From Gonatopus flavifemur (lineage: Eukaryota > Arthropoda > Insecta > Hymenoptera > Dryinidae): DNA of 64,000 bases. Location of the stretch: the NCBI GenBank assembly GCA_018340375.1, contig JAFFJZ010000077.1, positions 1-64,000 of the forward strand. The letters run 5' to 3'. A model generated the notes under the pieces. The model was not told where the DNA came from. It made no database searches and was given only the letters and a program-made list of their open reading frames with translations. Shown piece by piece: positions 12,418 to 24,764 of the stretch (the first letter of the stretch is position 1; each line of letters begins with the position of its first letter). Made by a program: the position numbers and the translations under genes.

Positions 12418-12712
12418 AAGCCCTAAAAATCGTACGCCTGAATTTCAGAAACCCGAAAGGCTATACGCCCGAAGTTGCATAACCCCGGATAAAAAAATAT
12501 GAATTTTATTATAAATCAATCAGTGGATACTTTTATATGACTTGAAGCATCGATAAACCATCAACAGAAGCATATTTCACTTTTAAATTGTATAAAAGTA
12601 TCTAATAATTGATTTGTGCTAAAATTCATAATTTTTCATTTGGCGTCATGGCACTTCGGGCTTACGGACATCCGGGCATATAGCCTTTCGGGCTTATGAA
12701 ACTTAAGAACTA
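12418..12712. mobile_element. Palindromic MITE with CCCGAAAGGCTATA ends
   Basis: CCCGAAAGGCTATACGCCCG at about 12451 is mirrored by CGGGCATATAGCCTTTCGGG at about 12671, and flanking bases also partly pair. The interior is AT-rich and itself semi-palindromic (TAAATCAATCAGTGGATAC against GTATCTAATAATTGATTT). No open frame. Confidence 0.65.
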
Positions 12713-13319
12713 CGTCACTCTACCGGACGCAGCGTATCTTCGCGGAATTGAAACTTCGAGAGGAAAACGACGAGGTAGAGTATGCGATCAGCCCATTGTG
12801 TAAAAGTTTGCGCAAGTGATGAATACAATGTTACCAGATTGGGGATTTGTTCCCTTGAGTTAGGGAAATTTCGTGTACTCAGGGAGATATCTAGGGAGCA
12901 AATTATTTCCGGCTTTTTTTCTGGGGAGAATTTTTTCTTTTAGAGGGATTTTTGGGGAAAAGGGTAACTGAAACACTACTCTTCTTCACTGGGGTATCGG
13001 TTATCTCTGTGTTTCTGATGAATTGTAAAGAGCTGCGCTGATTCTCCAAGGTACGAGGCAAGGTTTCGGAGGTGGACCTATTTTATATCGAAGTTCAGTT
13101 ATCCCGAAAGACGATTGCCCCGAAATTTCGTATCCCGACCAGAGCTGCTAAATGGGCATTGCCGTTGAAGGGCGTCCGTCACTGTCATTCCATGTATGTA
13201 AGTCATATGTGTGTGTAGGTTCCGTGTAGAGGTGACAGGCTATAGTATATGAAAGATGGTGAGAGGACTATTCTCCTCAACGGCAATTCCCATCTGGCAG
13301 CTCTGATTCCGATGAGGTA

Positions 13320-13615
13320 TATCCCGAAGATTCGTTGCTTTGAAGAAACACAAATTGATTCATCTTTTGGAATCCATAATAAATCAGTAATACCATTGGG
13401 TCCACAATATTTGGTGTATTGAACATTCAGAATACAATTCGTCGAGCTACGAAATTTTTGAGCAATCGTTTCACGGAATAACTGACCTTTGGTATGAAAC
13501 AAGGTAGCCCCCCAATACATCAAACGTGCATTGTACCGAATGCTCATTGAACCGAGAATTTTTGGACCACATATCAACAACCCGAATGAATATTTTACCA
13601 ATTTTCGGAAGCCAA
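13320..13615. repeat. Dispersed repeat, related to 55588-55700
   Basis: The segment CCCCCCAATACATC followed by TGCATTGTACCGAATGCTCAT (about 13508-13552) closely matches 55589-55640, including the phrase CATTGTACCGAA/ATTGTACCGAATTC and a following ATTTTT-GACC stretch. Both are non-coding and diverged. The rest of 12.72-14.02 kb has no recognisable gene. A GC-rich tract of CTTCGCTTCGCTC type lies at 13660-13775. Confidence 0.5.
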
Positions 13616-14021
13616 TGAAAAGAGCTGCTCACTTGTGGAGAAACCATGTATTTTGAACCAGAGGGCTCCGCCCCCTGACTGCTTCGCTTCGCTCAGCAGT
13701 CCGACCCCCTTCAAGATTCGCTCCGCTCGTTTTGAATGGATCGTAGCCCACACATATATTTGCTTCGCTCGCATTTTGAACAATTCAGATATCCGGGGAT
13801 ATATGGAAAGGCACTCATCGGTTTTCCCTCAATTGAGAAACTTTGTCAATATAATGTTCAGAAAGTCTGAAATTTATTGCCTACCATCCTTGATACCATC
13901 CCAAAATTATTCAGAAACATGTACCTGAAGAACTGTAGAATTTCAACTGTCCTGGTAAGAATGAAGCCTGGAAGCGCAACCAAAGCGTAAGCTCGAAGTA
14001 ATTTAAGCGTAATAAGCGTAA

Positions 14022-14376
14022 CAGGGTTCAGACAGAACTGGAATTCCGGGAAATTCGGGAAAACTCAGGGAAATAAAAATTGGACTCAAAACACCGGGAA
14101 TTCTCAGGGAAATTATCAAAAATTCCCAAAACCTGGAAATCTCAGGGAAATCACTAGAATTTTTTCAAAATAAAAATTTGTTAATTTATTCTATTTTTCA
14201 TTCTCTACAACATATTTTCTTGATTTTTAATTTTGGAATCTTGGGAATTATACACTGAGGAAAAAATGTTTAGGGACACATTCATGATCCGACGATTTCT
14301 GGAAATTAGAATTTTACTCAGGGAAATCACAGGGAAAACTCAGGGAAATTGATTGAACGAAACTAGTCTGAACCCT
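14022..14376. mobile_element. MITE with CAGGGTTCAGAC ends (hAT-like)
   Basis: The left end CAGGGTTCAGAC at 14022 and the right end GTCTGAACCCTG at 14365-14376 are inverted repeats. The interior is rich in CAGGGAAAT/AACTCAGGG motifs near both ends. CAGGG ends are common in hAT elements. The expected 8-bp duplication is not clean (AAGCGTAA on the left, CGTAAAGA on the right), so the family call is tentative. Confidence 0.6.
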
Positions 14377-14569
14377 GCGTAAAGAAGGGTTATTTAGGCG
14401 TAATTTAGAAGTGAATCCGAATATTTTCAGGCTTCATTTGTTTCAATAGCTACTTCCTTCACTCTTGGCTTCTCACTAGTGCGCAGTTGTCATAACGTCA
14501 ACCAGCTCTTGAAGAGTTTCCGGATGCAGTGAAGCTTACACGGGAAGATCGGAATGATTATTTTCTTTC

Positions 14570-14935
14570 AACATTGGAGTCCAGAATTTGATTCAGCACC
14601 CTGGAAAATCCCTAGAACCCGTGTTACATGAAACAGTATAATTTCGTTCATGAGAGCCAGAATCACTATAGTCACGTGTGCCATATTGGGTTCGCCATCT
14701 TGAATTCGTTTTTCGACGTCAGATTTGGATTCTTCACCCTCCAAAACCCCTAGGACCCATGTTGCATACAGATCTGTCCACAAATGCGAAGTTGACTAAA
14801 TTTACGTCCGCCATCTTGGATTCGCTGCCTTGAATTCGGGATTTGACTCCAGATTTGGATTACGCACCCTCGAAAACCTCTAGGACCCATGTTTCATAAT
14901 AATTCATCGATCTGAGCCAAGATAGCGAATTTTCA
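14570..14935. repeat. Three tandem units of about 130-150 bp
   Basis: CAGATTTGGATT, CACCCTC-AAAACC and CTAGGACCCATGTT recur in order at about 14580, 14720 and 14850, separated by GCCATCTTG-ATTCG stretches. The units are diverged and non-coding. Confidence 0.6.
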
Positions 14936-14953
14936 AAGACTACGCAGAAAATG

Positions 14954-15068
14954 AGGTGGAGAATTGGTGGAGAAATGGGAGCCGTGGAAATAAGGGAGAA
15001 ATAAGGTTGCCTCAACGGAGACTCTCCCTTATTTCCACGGCTCCCATTTCTCCACCAATTCTCCACCT
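14954..15068. repeat. Perfect 46-bp inverted repeat (strong hairpin)
   Basis: Bases 14954-14999 are the exact reverse complement of 15023-15068 (46 of 46), with a 23-base loop. The arm begins AGGTGGAGAATTGGTGGAGA. It directly follows the tandem units and precedes a mariner end fragment. It may be a small foldback element or a local snap-back duplication. Confidence 0.9.
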
Positions 15069-15118
15069 TTGGTCCACCGAAGTCTTAGGTGGAGGATCGG
15101 TGGTTGTGCCGTACGGGA

Positions 15119-15290
15119 TATACAGGTTGGTTGAAAAGTTTTGAGAGCGACACCTATCATCCAGTACAGGAATCAAAATTTATACACTATTTTTATATTT
15201 CATCCTTCATTCGAACACACACACAATTTTATTCCGATCTGTCAATTCATTCTTTGTTTACAAGCCATTCGAAGTTGACGTGTCACCCAG
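15119..15290 (+). mobile_element. Mariner 5' end fragment
   Basis: TACAGGTTGGTTGAAAAGTT at 15119 matches the start of the mariner at 21717. Further shared stretches include GTCAATTCATTCTTTGTTTA, then ACAAGCCATT-GAAGTTGACGTGTCA. The transposase coding part is absent. Confidence 0.7.
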
Positions 15291-15299
15291 CTAACCAAA

Positions 15300-16170
15300 G
15301 CTGATAAATAAACGGTCAATTATTGCCCAATCAGATTGGGTAAGATTGATCAATTATTGTCCATTTCTATGTCCGCATTAGCGACCAATGATTGATCAAT
15401 TTTTGTGGGCCAGTGGATTTCCCAATTACAGAGCAATATCAGGTCAACGATATGGGCATGGGTGCTGCCGCAAGTGGTCACAGAAAGTCGCTCATAATTT
15501 GGCAATTATTGGACAATTATTTTGGTTTGAGATTGAATGAGGATTGGTTAATAATTGGTTATTTATTGAGATCCTGTAGATAATGAAATCATCTTGAAAT
15601 ACTCATAATAATTCAGGTGTAAAAGAATTTTATTCGAATAAACAAGTACTCTATTTTTTTGCACTTTTTTTTAATTGCAACCTTTTTAGATGGCATCTGT
15701 ACAAATTTGCTCTTTTATATAATCATTATATCTCATTTCTATAATATTTTGTGGATTATAAACTCTGTATGAACAAACTAATAATTAAATAAAAACATAA
15801 TATCATCAAAAATTCTTATGTGTATAAAGCGAGTGCTTTGATCAATTTTTCCACTGGAAAATTATCATTAGATCGCTTTAACCGTTTTATGTAAATGATA
15901 TTCAATCAATTCAATCAAAATTTGGATTGAAAGATTCAGAATTAATTAAAAAACCCATGTCTGGTATATTTGTTATTTAACAGAGTGGTTGTAATCGATT
16001 AGAAATTTCTTTGTCAGCTAATTAAAACCTTCTATTCAGATTTTTTTGATATTAAAATAAATTTAAGCCGTCTTCAAGCATTTTGAAACCAGAGCTGATT
16101 TCTGTGATTGATTCAAAAGTTTTTTTATCTAAAGATCCATAATGGAAACTCAATTACGATTACGAATTAA
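15300..16170. other. AT-rich spacer
   Basis: Contains repeated ATTGGNCAATTATTG/TGATCAATTATTG motifs at 15315-15560, then plain AT-rich DNA. No gene was recognised. Confidence 0.4.
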
Positions 16171-16196
16171 TAGATAGATAGATAGATAGATAGATA
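16171..16196. repeat. (TAGA)n microsatellite
   Basis: About six TAGA tetranucleotides directly precede the RTE 5' region. Confidence 0.9.
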
Positions 16197-16494
16197 TTTA
16201 TTAGGTCCTATTCCTCCCCGTGGATGATTGCGGGTCTCCCAGGGGGATATTCGTGATACCTGTCCTTGATATCCTTTTTATCCATCCCTGGTGGTATCTG
16301 CTTCCTTTACGTGGTGGGGAGGATAAGTATCTCAAAGTTGGATCTTTTTTTTGAGTGGAATAAACTACTCAAGAGAAAGAATACAAACTGAGAGAAACGA
16401 AATCATCCCAATGCCAGAAACATCGGCAAAATTAAACGGGAGGAAAGCAAGGGGAAACTACCTTCCTTGACATTTTTCAATACTTCCCGAGGAA

Positions 16495-19400
16495 ATGAAA
16501 CCTTTTCCTAACGTGGAATATTATGTCACAAAAACAAACAAACAAATTAATAAATACATGATGGCGCTCTCTCGGGTAAAATATTCCGGAGGTAAACTAG
16601 TCTCCCGTTCAGATCTCCGGGTGGAGGCTGCTCGAGGAAGCTTCATCAGCAAGGAACGAAAACCGAAGAATAGGATAGGGAAGAGAAACAACATTCCTCG
16701 AGTCGGAGCGTGGAATGTTAGATCACTGAGGCAAGCGGGAAAATTAGAAAATTTCAAATTAGAAATGAATAGGTTGAATATAGACGTAATGGGGATTATC
16801 GAAATGAGATGGCCACAAGAGGGCGATTTCTGGAGTGGGGATTATAGAATAATCCATACAGGATCGAAGAACGGTCAAGCAGGTGTAGGAATTGTAATGC
16901 ATAAAAGAGTAGGAAATAGAATAGAGAATTATTTGCAACATAATGAATGTGTGATGATGGTTAGAATCAGAACAAAACCGGTAGACACAGTCATAGTCCA
17001 AGTATACATGCCCACATCTGCATATTCGGAGGAAGATATTGAAAAAACGTACGAAGAGATAGAAGAAGTGATAGAATATGTGAAGGGAGAAGAGAATTTG
17101 ATAGTGATGGGGGATTGGAATGCGGTAGTAGGACAAGGAAAAGAGGACAACGTTATAGAAGATTTCGCGTTAGGGAGGAGGAACGATAGAGGACAACGTT
17201 TAGTCGAATTTTGTGAAAATCATAAGATGGTTATCACAAACACTTTATTCGAGAATCATCCAAGAAGAATCTACACTTGAAAAATGCCAGGAGATGCAGG
17301 AAGATACCAAATTGAGTACATATTAGTGAAACAAAGATTTAGAAACCAAGTGAAAAACTGTAAAACTTATCCCGGTGCAGATATAGATAGTGATCATAAT
17401 GTGTTGATGATGAAATGTTCTCTGAAATTCAAATCTCTGAAGAAGAAAAGGAAAATGTAGAAAAGATGGAATTTGAAGAACCTCAAGCAAAAACAAACAC
17501 ATGAGGCATTCGAGAAAATGTTGGATGAAAAATTGGGAGATCGAAAAGAGGAAGACTTGGGAATAGAGAGGAGATGGACAAAGATGAAGGGGAATATAAG
17601 AGAATGTGCGGATAAGATTTTGAAGAATGATGGAGTAGAACCTAAAAACCCATGGATAACGGGAGAAATTTTAGAATTGATAAATGAAAGAAGAAAATAC
17701 AAGAATAATGATAGTCAAGAAGGCCAGCAACGATACAAATCATTGAGAAATAAAATAATAAGAGAATCAAGGAAAGCAAAAGAACAGTGGTTAGAAGAGA
17801 AATGTCAGGACATGGAAATAAGATTGCATTTAGGAAAAATGGATAAAGCATATAGGATTATCAAAAGATTTTTCGGACAAATGCAATCTAGAAGCAATAA
17901 GATTAGAAACTCTCTAGGACGACAATTGATAAAAACAGAAGAGAAAGTAGAACAGTGGATCAATCATTTGGAAGACTTGTATAGAGAAAACGATGATATA
18001 GCACTTTTAGAGAAGGAGGAGGATGTAGACGAGGAAGGATTGGGAGATTCGATATTGAGATCAGAATTCGACAAGGCTTTGAAAGAATTGAAGAATAATA
18101 AAGCGCCAGGCATAGATGGCATAAGTGCGGACCTTATGAAAGCTTCCAGTGAAGGAACTCGCGACGCACTGTTTGAATTGATTAGAGATATGTACGAAAA
18201 AGGAGAAGTACCGGAAGATTTCCAAAAGAATAAAATTGTCGCTATCCCGAATAAACAAGGGGCAGACAAATGCGAGAACTACATAACGATCAGTTTAACT
18301 TCACATGCTTCAAAAATACTGACCAAAATTATATACAGGAGGATGGAAAATAAAATAGAGAGTAGATTGGCAGAAGATCAGTTTGGTTTTAGAAAAAATA
18401 GGGGAACGCGAGAAGCAATCTTAGCACTCAGGGCAGTAATAGAGAAAAGGATAGCGCTGAAGAAATCTGTGTGCATAGGTTTTGTAGATATACAAAAGGC
18501 TTTCGATAATGTGGACTGGGAGAAGATGTTTGCGATCCTGAAGAAGGTGGGAATAAATTATAAAGATAGAAGAATAATATACGAATTATATAAGAATCAA
18601 AGTGCAATAATAGACATAGAGGGTCAGGAAGGGGAAGCACAAATAAGAAGAGGGGTGAGACAAGGATGCTCATTATCGCATCTGATTTCCAATTCATATA
18701 TAGAAGAAGCAATGAACGAAGTGAAGGAGGAAATTCAATCGAAATTACAGATTCAGGGAGAAAATATAAGTATGTTGAGATTCGCGGATGACATAGCTAT
18801 ATTGGCCACGAGTAGTACTGAGTTAGTAGAAAATATTCTCAACACTATGAGAACAATATTATTGGAAAACTATTGTATGAATATAAATAAAGACAAAACA
18901 AAATTCATGATGTGTACAGCAGCGAAAACAGCTAGAAGAACGAAAATCAAAATAGATACCGAGACAATTGAACAGGTGAAAGAATTCAAATATCTAGGAA
19001 GCATAATTACAGAGAACGGCAAAAGCGAAAGAGATATAAGAGCAAGAATAGCACAAGGGAAACAGGCTTTTTACCAAAAGAGACAGTTATTATGCTCAAA
19101 AAATATAAGCTTGGAAGTAAGGAAGAAATTCTTGAAAAGTTACGTTTGGAGCACAGCATTATATGGTTGCGAAACTGGGACAATGGGGAAAACTGATCAA
19201 CGAAGACTTGAAGCTTTTGAAATGTGGTGTTATAGGAGGATACTCAGAATAAAATGGATAGACAAAGTCCAAAATGAAGAAGTACTCGAGCAGATAAATG
19301 AAGAAAGAAATCTTTTGAAACACATCGTGAAAAGGAGAAGCAATCTTATAGGACACACATTACGGCATGAGAGTTTATTGAAAACAATATTGGAAGGGAA

Positions 19401-19545
19401 AATGAATGGTAAAACTGGTAAAGGTAGACCTAGAGCAAGTTATATGAAGCAAATCGTACAAGACAAGGGATGTGGTAGATATGTAGAAATTAAACGTTTG
19501 GCGGATAATAGACAGGGGTGGAGGGTTTCATCGGACCAGTCGTAA
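16495..19545 (+). pseudogene. RTE-type non-LTR retrotransposon ORF (endonuclease + reverse transcriptase), two nonsense codons
   Basis: One frame runs the whole length, broken only by TGA at 17278-17280 and TAG at 17458-17460. The N-terminal part is an AP-like endonuclease (VGAWNVRSLRQAGKLE, VIVQVYMPTSA, IVMGDWNAVVG, then DSDHNVLM after the first stop). From 17473 comes the reverse transcriptase: KAPGIDGISADLM, DQFGFRKNRGTREAI, VDIQKAFDNVDW, RRGVRQGCSLS and the catalytic FADD (18781-18792). A C-terminal region with ALYGCETGTMGK and an HTLRHESLLKTILEGK stretch follows, typical of RTE-clade elements often annotated as craniofacial development protein 2. SLSHLISN departs from the usual SLSPLLFN. 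Host-driven reverse transcription at a nicked target is the known mechanism; this copy cannot make the full protein. The 3' end has ATGATGATGAGG at about 19559. Confidence 0.92.
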
Positions 19546-19826
19546 GACTGATTACTTCATGATGATGAGGTCCTAAGATTTCATCTTTTAAGGACTAACA
19601 TATAATTACATAAAGTATAAGATCAATCAGACCAACAGTATATAAAAAGCATAAACACTCATCGATTCATTGCACACTGAAGCAATAGGCTATTATTATG
19701 CTAGAGTTAATGACCAACTTAAAACTAATCTACATCCTACGTAACATTTCTGCGAAAGTAAGCGGTGGTAGATGGGTGAACGGAGCGCGCATACATCGCC
19801 CAGCAACCCATGTCACCATACATCAG

Positions 19827-21716
19827 TCAACAAGCTGAGCTGACCTGCAGGGACAGCAGATGCTTGAAGAGCCTATTCTCGAAAACATGGATACTGGGCG
19901 AGGAGCGAACATCAGCGGGTAGACAGTTCCAGAAATAACAACCGATTATGAGGAAGGAACTTCTAAAAGTCTCCGTACGATAATTCGGTATGTGAAGGTC
20001 ATCAGGACGAGCATGCATTCTCCGAACACCCAGCTCCCGAACAAACATGACATCGCGCCTTGAGTACGAAGGAATTCCCGTATTTAATATCGTGAACAGG
20101 AGTGTACCCAAGAAGTGCTGCCTCCGATATTCACAACGCAACCAATTCAGCTCATTAATAAGAGGTGTTATTCGTTGATCACGTTTAGCGTTAGTGATAA
20201 ATCGAATACAGTTATTTAGACATCGCTGGAGTTTTGAATTCAACGTATACGGTAGCCCAGAGAGAACAACATATCCATAATCAAAAAAAGGAAAGATAAG
20301 CGAAGAGACAAGATGCTCACGAATTCCTAGAGAGAATGTCTTTCTATGGAGTTTCAGTTGGAACAGTGTCCTATTCACACGTTTGATGATGCCAGAGACA
20401 TGTTCGTGCCATAATAGCGTATCATCCAACACGATTCCAAGGTATTTTACACTTTGTACAAAAGAAATAGGTTGATTATATACAGAAATAGCAGTGAGCA
20501 TATTTGTGCCCAGATAGGAGGACACTACATCATCATTAGTGCGGCCAAGAGTAGTCGGATTGAGGAAAGATAAGAATTGTGCATTCATATCATCCAGGGA
20601 GAAATTGCCCAATACATTATTCGTAGACCGTCCATGCACAAGACGCAGTCTTCGCAGTTCTCGCCAGATACCCTGAGGTCGAGTGACCGAGGATAAGCGC
20701 TCTTTTAGGAATGTCTTTCGAGCAAAAGCGATACACGAAGACACTAGATTTCTGAGAAGGATATACTTATTTCTCAGAAATGCAGAGTTAAACCGATTAG
20801 AAGCTTTATATAATCGATCCCTCTCATTTTGTAACTCCCCAATGGACTCATCAATCCACGGTGCAGGCCGTGGTTTTGGCGTATATATGCTTAATTTTGA
20901 GAACTTATGATGGGCTTCTGTCAACAGTTGACTGAGTTTGCGCACTGCCAAGTTGACATCCGCGGTTTCACACACAGGGGACCAGTCACAAGAGGAGATG
21001 TAATCAGTAAACTCAGCTATATCCAAGTGCCTAAAACTACGATGCGTTGCAACCGGCAGATTACACCCAATCGTATTAATTTTATAGTTTATATAGATCA
21101 GATCATGATGTGATAGAAATGTAACTTCTAGTTGACCACTCTCTGTGACTTTATCTTCATCACTGACTGCGCATACATCAAGCCACGTATGGGATAATGT
21201 AGTATGATGGTAGGTAGGCGAGTAAGGAATAATGTGAAGATTATCCTCGCCAAGAAAACTCTTCAGAGTTTTCGCATCGAAACTGTCAGAAAAGAGATCT
21301 GAATTGGAATCGCCAAAAATAATAATATTAGCATACAGTGGGGAAATCTTACTATACGCATCCTCGAAATCACAAAAAAAGCCAATTTTCGGAGGTCGAT
21401 ACACAACGGCGCAGAGAATTTTCGACATACTCTCGTGGGATATTTCAATCATTAAATATCCTGGACGATTAGATATAGATCAATTTGATTTGTCTACAAT
21501 ATTAACGTCCAGAAAATCGCGCACAAGGAAACCTACTCCTCCTCCCTGCTTATGTTGTCTATCGTTGCGAAAAAGACGATAACCTTTTAAATCGATCATA
21601 GAATCCGGGATATCATCATGTAACCAGGTTTCAGATATTGCTATGACATCATATTTATCATCACTGAAAAAGGCATGAAATTCTACTAAATGTTTACCCA
21701 ACAGAGATTGGGCATT
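19827..21716 (-). pseudogene. CR1/Jockey-like non-LTR retrotransposon ORF2, RT core deleted
   Basis: Reading the minus strand from 21716, the endonuclease is clear: AQSLLGKHLVEFHAFF, DVIAISETWLHDDIP, GGGVGFLVRD, VVYRPPK, IIFGDSNSDL, TWLDVCAV and SHHDLIYIN. One in-frame TGA lies at 21480-21482. After QGIWRELRRL and NAQFLSFLNP the frame jumps directly to SVKYLGIVLDDTLLWHEHV, which belongs to the RT thumb. The fingers and palm, including the catalytic xADD, are missing although the frame stays open. The C-terminus (NSKLQRCLNNCIRFI, NYRTETFRSSF, FWNCLPADVR) is retained. The copy cannot reverse-transcribe itself. A mariner at 21717 separates it from ORF1. Confidence 0.88.
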
Positions 21717-22525
21717 TACAGGTTGGTTGAAAAGTTCCTGCGCTCACCAAGAGATAGCACTGCTAGCTCAAAACTTTTCTTTTCTCAAGTTGGTATATCT
21801 GTCCTGAGAACACATGCAAAGTTACAAGTCATTCTGTCAATTCATTCTTTGTTTACAAGCCATTTGAAGTTGACGTGTCATTGATTTTTCTTAATATGGA
21901 AAAAATTTAATATCGTGCAGTCATTAGATTCTTTGTTTTGAAGGGTTCAAAAGCAAAGGAAATTTATGAACAATTGTTAGAAGTGTATAAGGAGTCTTCA
22001 CCTTCAAAACGCACCGTTGAATTTTGGGCTGGTGAATTTAAACGTGCTCGTTCTAGCCTTGAAGGACGACTAAAAACTGCAACCACAGCAGAAATCATTG
22101 AGCATGTACATAATATGGTTAGTGAAGATCCAAGTTTGACTAAGCGTGAAATTGCTAATGCCATAGGCATCTCAGACGAACGAGTACTCCATATTTTACA
22201 TGAAGGATTACGTATGAAGAAACTGTTTGGAAAGTTAGTGCCGCACACGTTAACAATTCAACAAAAACTGGATCGAAAACAAATTTCTCAGCGTAATTTG
22301 GAGCGTTTTAAGCAGGACAAAACCGACTTCTTGCGTCGTTTCATAACTATGGATGAGACTTGGATCTACCACCATGATCCTCAATTGAAACAAGAACGTT
22401 TACAGTGGACTGAAGCTGGTTGTTCAGCTCCAAAGCAGGTGAAGTCACAACGATCAGCAGAGAAGGTTATGACATCACTTTTTTGGGATGCAAAAGGAAT
22501 TTTGTTCATTGATTATCTTCAGAAA
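21717..22525 (+). pseudogene. Mariner transposon, 3'-truncated, inserted in the non-LTR element
   Basis: The 5' end TACAGGTTGGTTGAAAAGTT starts at a TA in the retroelement. The transposase frame (from about 21938; upstream codons include the usual N-terminus with disruptions) shows the helix-turn-helix (LTKREIANAIGISDERVLHIL), the linker and the first catalytic Asp in FITMDETWIYHHDP. The second is in SLFWDAKGILFIDYLQK. The frame then runs into the neighbouring retroelement near 22520, so the third catalytic residue and the 3' terminal repeat are absent. No methionine start matching family length is preserved. A related diverged fragment is at 61530-61788. Confidence 0.88.
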
Positions 22526-23058
22526 GAAAGTATTTGCTCTGCTATAACTACATGAGAGCCGGAAATAGTTTCTATCTTCTCTTCAACTACAGATAAACGG
22601 GAAGAAAAGACACTAATATCATGAGACAGTGTCTTAAATTCCGATGAACATTCATTTCTAAACGAGGAGAGCTGTTCTTGTATGGCTATGTTATGCGCAC
22701 TCTGCTCTTTCATAGTAGTATTAATCTTATGGAGATCAGTTGAAAGAATGGGAAGACGATCCAAAATATCACGCAGCGAAGGCTCAGAATCAGGTGTTTC
22801 ATCATCTGACAATTCCGAGTCATCCTCTACGTTCACTGACCTCTTGATAGTTTCAGTTCTACCCTTGCAAGCAACTAGCTGATTTTCATTGTTGTAAACT
22901 TTATGGAGCTTAGCACATTTGGGGTGAAACAATTTCAAACATAGGTTGCAACGCACTGCCGTAGTTTTCACCTCCTTTTTACAGTTTTTACAAAGCCATC
23001 CGTTCGAAGGGATGCTCATATTCAGAGAGAGAAAAATTAACACGAACTTACAAATCAC
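22526..23058 (-). CDS. ORF1 of the CR1/Jockey-like element, PHD-type zinc finger + coiled coil
   Basis: The minus-strand frame of about 175 residues begins MICKFVLIF. It holds a Cys/His cluster (WLCKNCKKEV, then CNLCLKLFHPKCAKLH, then ACKG) typical of the PHD-like finger in ORF1 proteins of CR1/Jockey-clade retrotransposons. An acidic stretch (DDSELSDDETPDSEP) follows, then a heptad-rich region ending VVEEKIETIS. Such ORF1 proteins bind nucleic acid and help form the retrotransposition particle. It lies upstream of ORF2 in the same orientation, with the mariner between. The final few residues may run into the mariner junction. Confidence 0.7.
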
Positions 23059-24150
23059 TGGTATATATATACTTGAAGCGAGTTTTGACAGCTGAACGGA
23101 ATGTAAACAGTGTGTCGTCTAATCGAGCTGAGTGTTATTGTTGTCGCAGAGTTATTACGTGCCGACTGTGTCAACTACTATCAATCTAACGGAAAAGATC
23201 AACCAATGGCAATTAAGCACAGCGAGTGGGAGTATTCGACGCATTACACATGTAGTAAGTGTATAATCAACATAAGCAGTACGCTATGTGGTGAATTGGA
23301 TTAATGGAATATCAATTACGTGAAACGATTGAAAGGATCTACTAATTTTCTAGAGAAACAATCGCCCAGGGTATACCCTCAAATTGGTATGACAAATATC
23401 AAATTTCTATTATGTTGTTAAAACCGCAATGGTTTATTGAAACAAATCCGTAATGAAATACTACAGAATCCCATATAAAATCAATGAAAGCCTCCAAAAT
23501 ATAATGATGAAATATCAAATAATCAAATATTATGAAAAAATATTAAAAATATCAAACATTATTACCATCAATTGCCGGTCAAATATCAGCAGAAAAATGA
23601 AATCACTCATGTGAAGTATTTTCATGTTCGATTACAAATTCATTTAAATAAACGATTCGAATTGCGGAAAAATATTTCTATTCTAATTATGTTAATTTAG
23701 AAGTCTCTTCGTTTTAACAATGTGATCAGCTTAAAATATTATCAGTCAACGAATTTGTACTAAATTTCTCATATCACATGTCAAATATACTAGGAGTACA
23801 CAGTGGGTGTAACAAGTCCGATAATAGTTCTAATAGGAATACCTTCTATATGTTACTGATAATGTGATTTAAGGATTAGTAATCCATCAGAATGATGAAA
23901 GAAACATTTATGATTGGATACAGTCGGAGAAAAATATCAAAAATTCATCAAGAACAGGATAATTCAAAATATTTTCATTAAAACTGTAATCGTACTTGTT
24001 ACGAACACTGTACTTATCATGAGCGTTACACTGTACTCATCATCAGCGCTCGGAATAGCAGTTTTCGGTACAATGGCTATTCGGTGCAGGAGAGTTAGTG
24101 CATTAGATGCTCACCGCAGTGTCTATAATATCCGGTTCATCTTACACTTC
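23059..24150. other. AT-rich spacer, including possible 5' leader of the non-LTR element
   Basis: About 23059-23200 is less AT-rich and may be the 5' untranslated region of the minus-strand retroelement. The rest is AT-rich with ATATCAAAT-type repeats and no recognised gene. Confidence 0.35.
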
Positions 24151-24153
24151 GAT

Positions 24154-24627
24154 TACCCGTATGGAAATATTTTGCTCAAAAATTTCTGCAAAACCATGAA
24201 TAATCTCTGAAAAACTTCGTATTCGTATTCGAAACTGTGTTCTGAAAAAACTCTGAAGAACCTGTGATGAATTGTCAAAATTTCTCTGACTGTTGAAAAC
24301 TCTTGGAATCCTATGAATGAATTCATATGCTATATGCTGGTACGATGTGTAAAAAAGTAATTTGAAAATTTCATGATTTTCTCCAATAGTCAGAAGAATG
24401 TTAGAAATTTATCAGTTCCGCCAGAATTTTTCCTGATCATAATTTTGTTCTCATTTGTCTGAAAAAAATGAAACGGCCCTGGAAAAACTTAGTATAGAAT
24501 GTCCCAAAATTATTGGATTCTCCAGAGTTTATCAGAGTTTCTCAATTTTTTGCAGAGAAAATACAAATTTTTTCAGAGAACTCATGGTTTTACAGAAATT
24601 TTTCAGCTAAATATTTTCATACGGGTA
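24154..24627. mobile_element. MITE with CCCGTATGRAAATATTT ends, TA-flanked
   Basis: The left end TACCCGTATGGAAATATTTT and right end AAATATTTTCATACGGGTA are inverted, and the pairing continues for about 42 bp including AAAAATTTCTG and AAAACC. The ends are bounded by TA. The interior repeats CTCTGAAAAA/TTTTTCAGAG motifs. A partial related piece lies at about 7090-7190. Non-coding. Confidence 0.75.
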
Positions 24628-24764
24628 GTAAGTAAAATCTTTACATTACCGATATTTGACATTCATTACGCAGTAATGCATCGTTCCGAGTTTGACAAAT
24701 ATTTACATGCACATCTTTTGAGTATATGAAATTAAAAGAAAACTATTTCATGAATTTCTTGTTT

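Noticed and set aside
13640..13780. Possible bacterial or organellar insertion (CTTCGCTTCGCTC-rich tract)
   Set aside because: Unusual base use but too short, with no recognisable gene. It may be part of a dispersed repeat.
16495..19545. Host gene craniofacial development protein 2
   Set aside because: That name is often given to RTE retrotransposon ORFs. Here endonuclease and FADD-type reverse transcriptase motifs are explicit.
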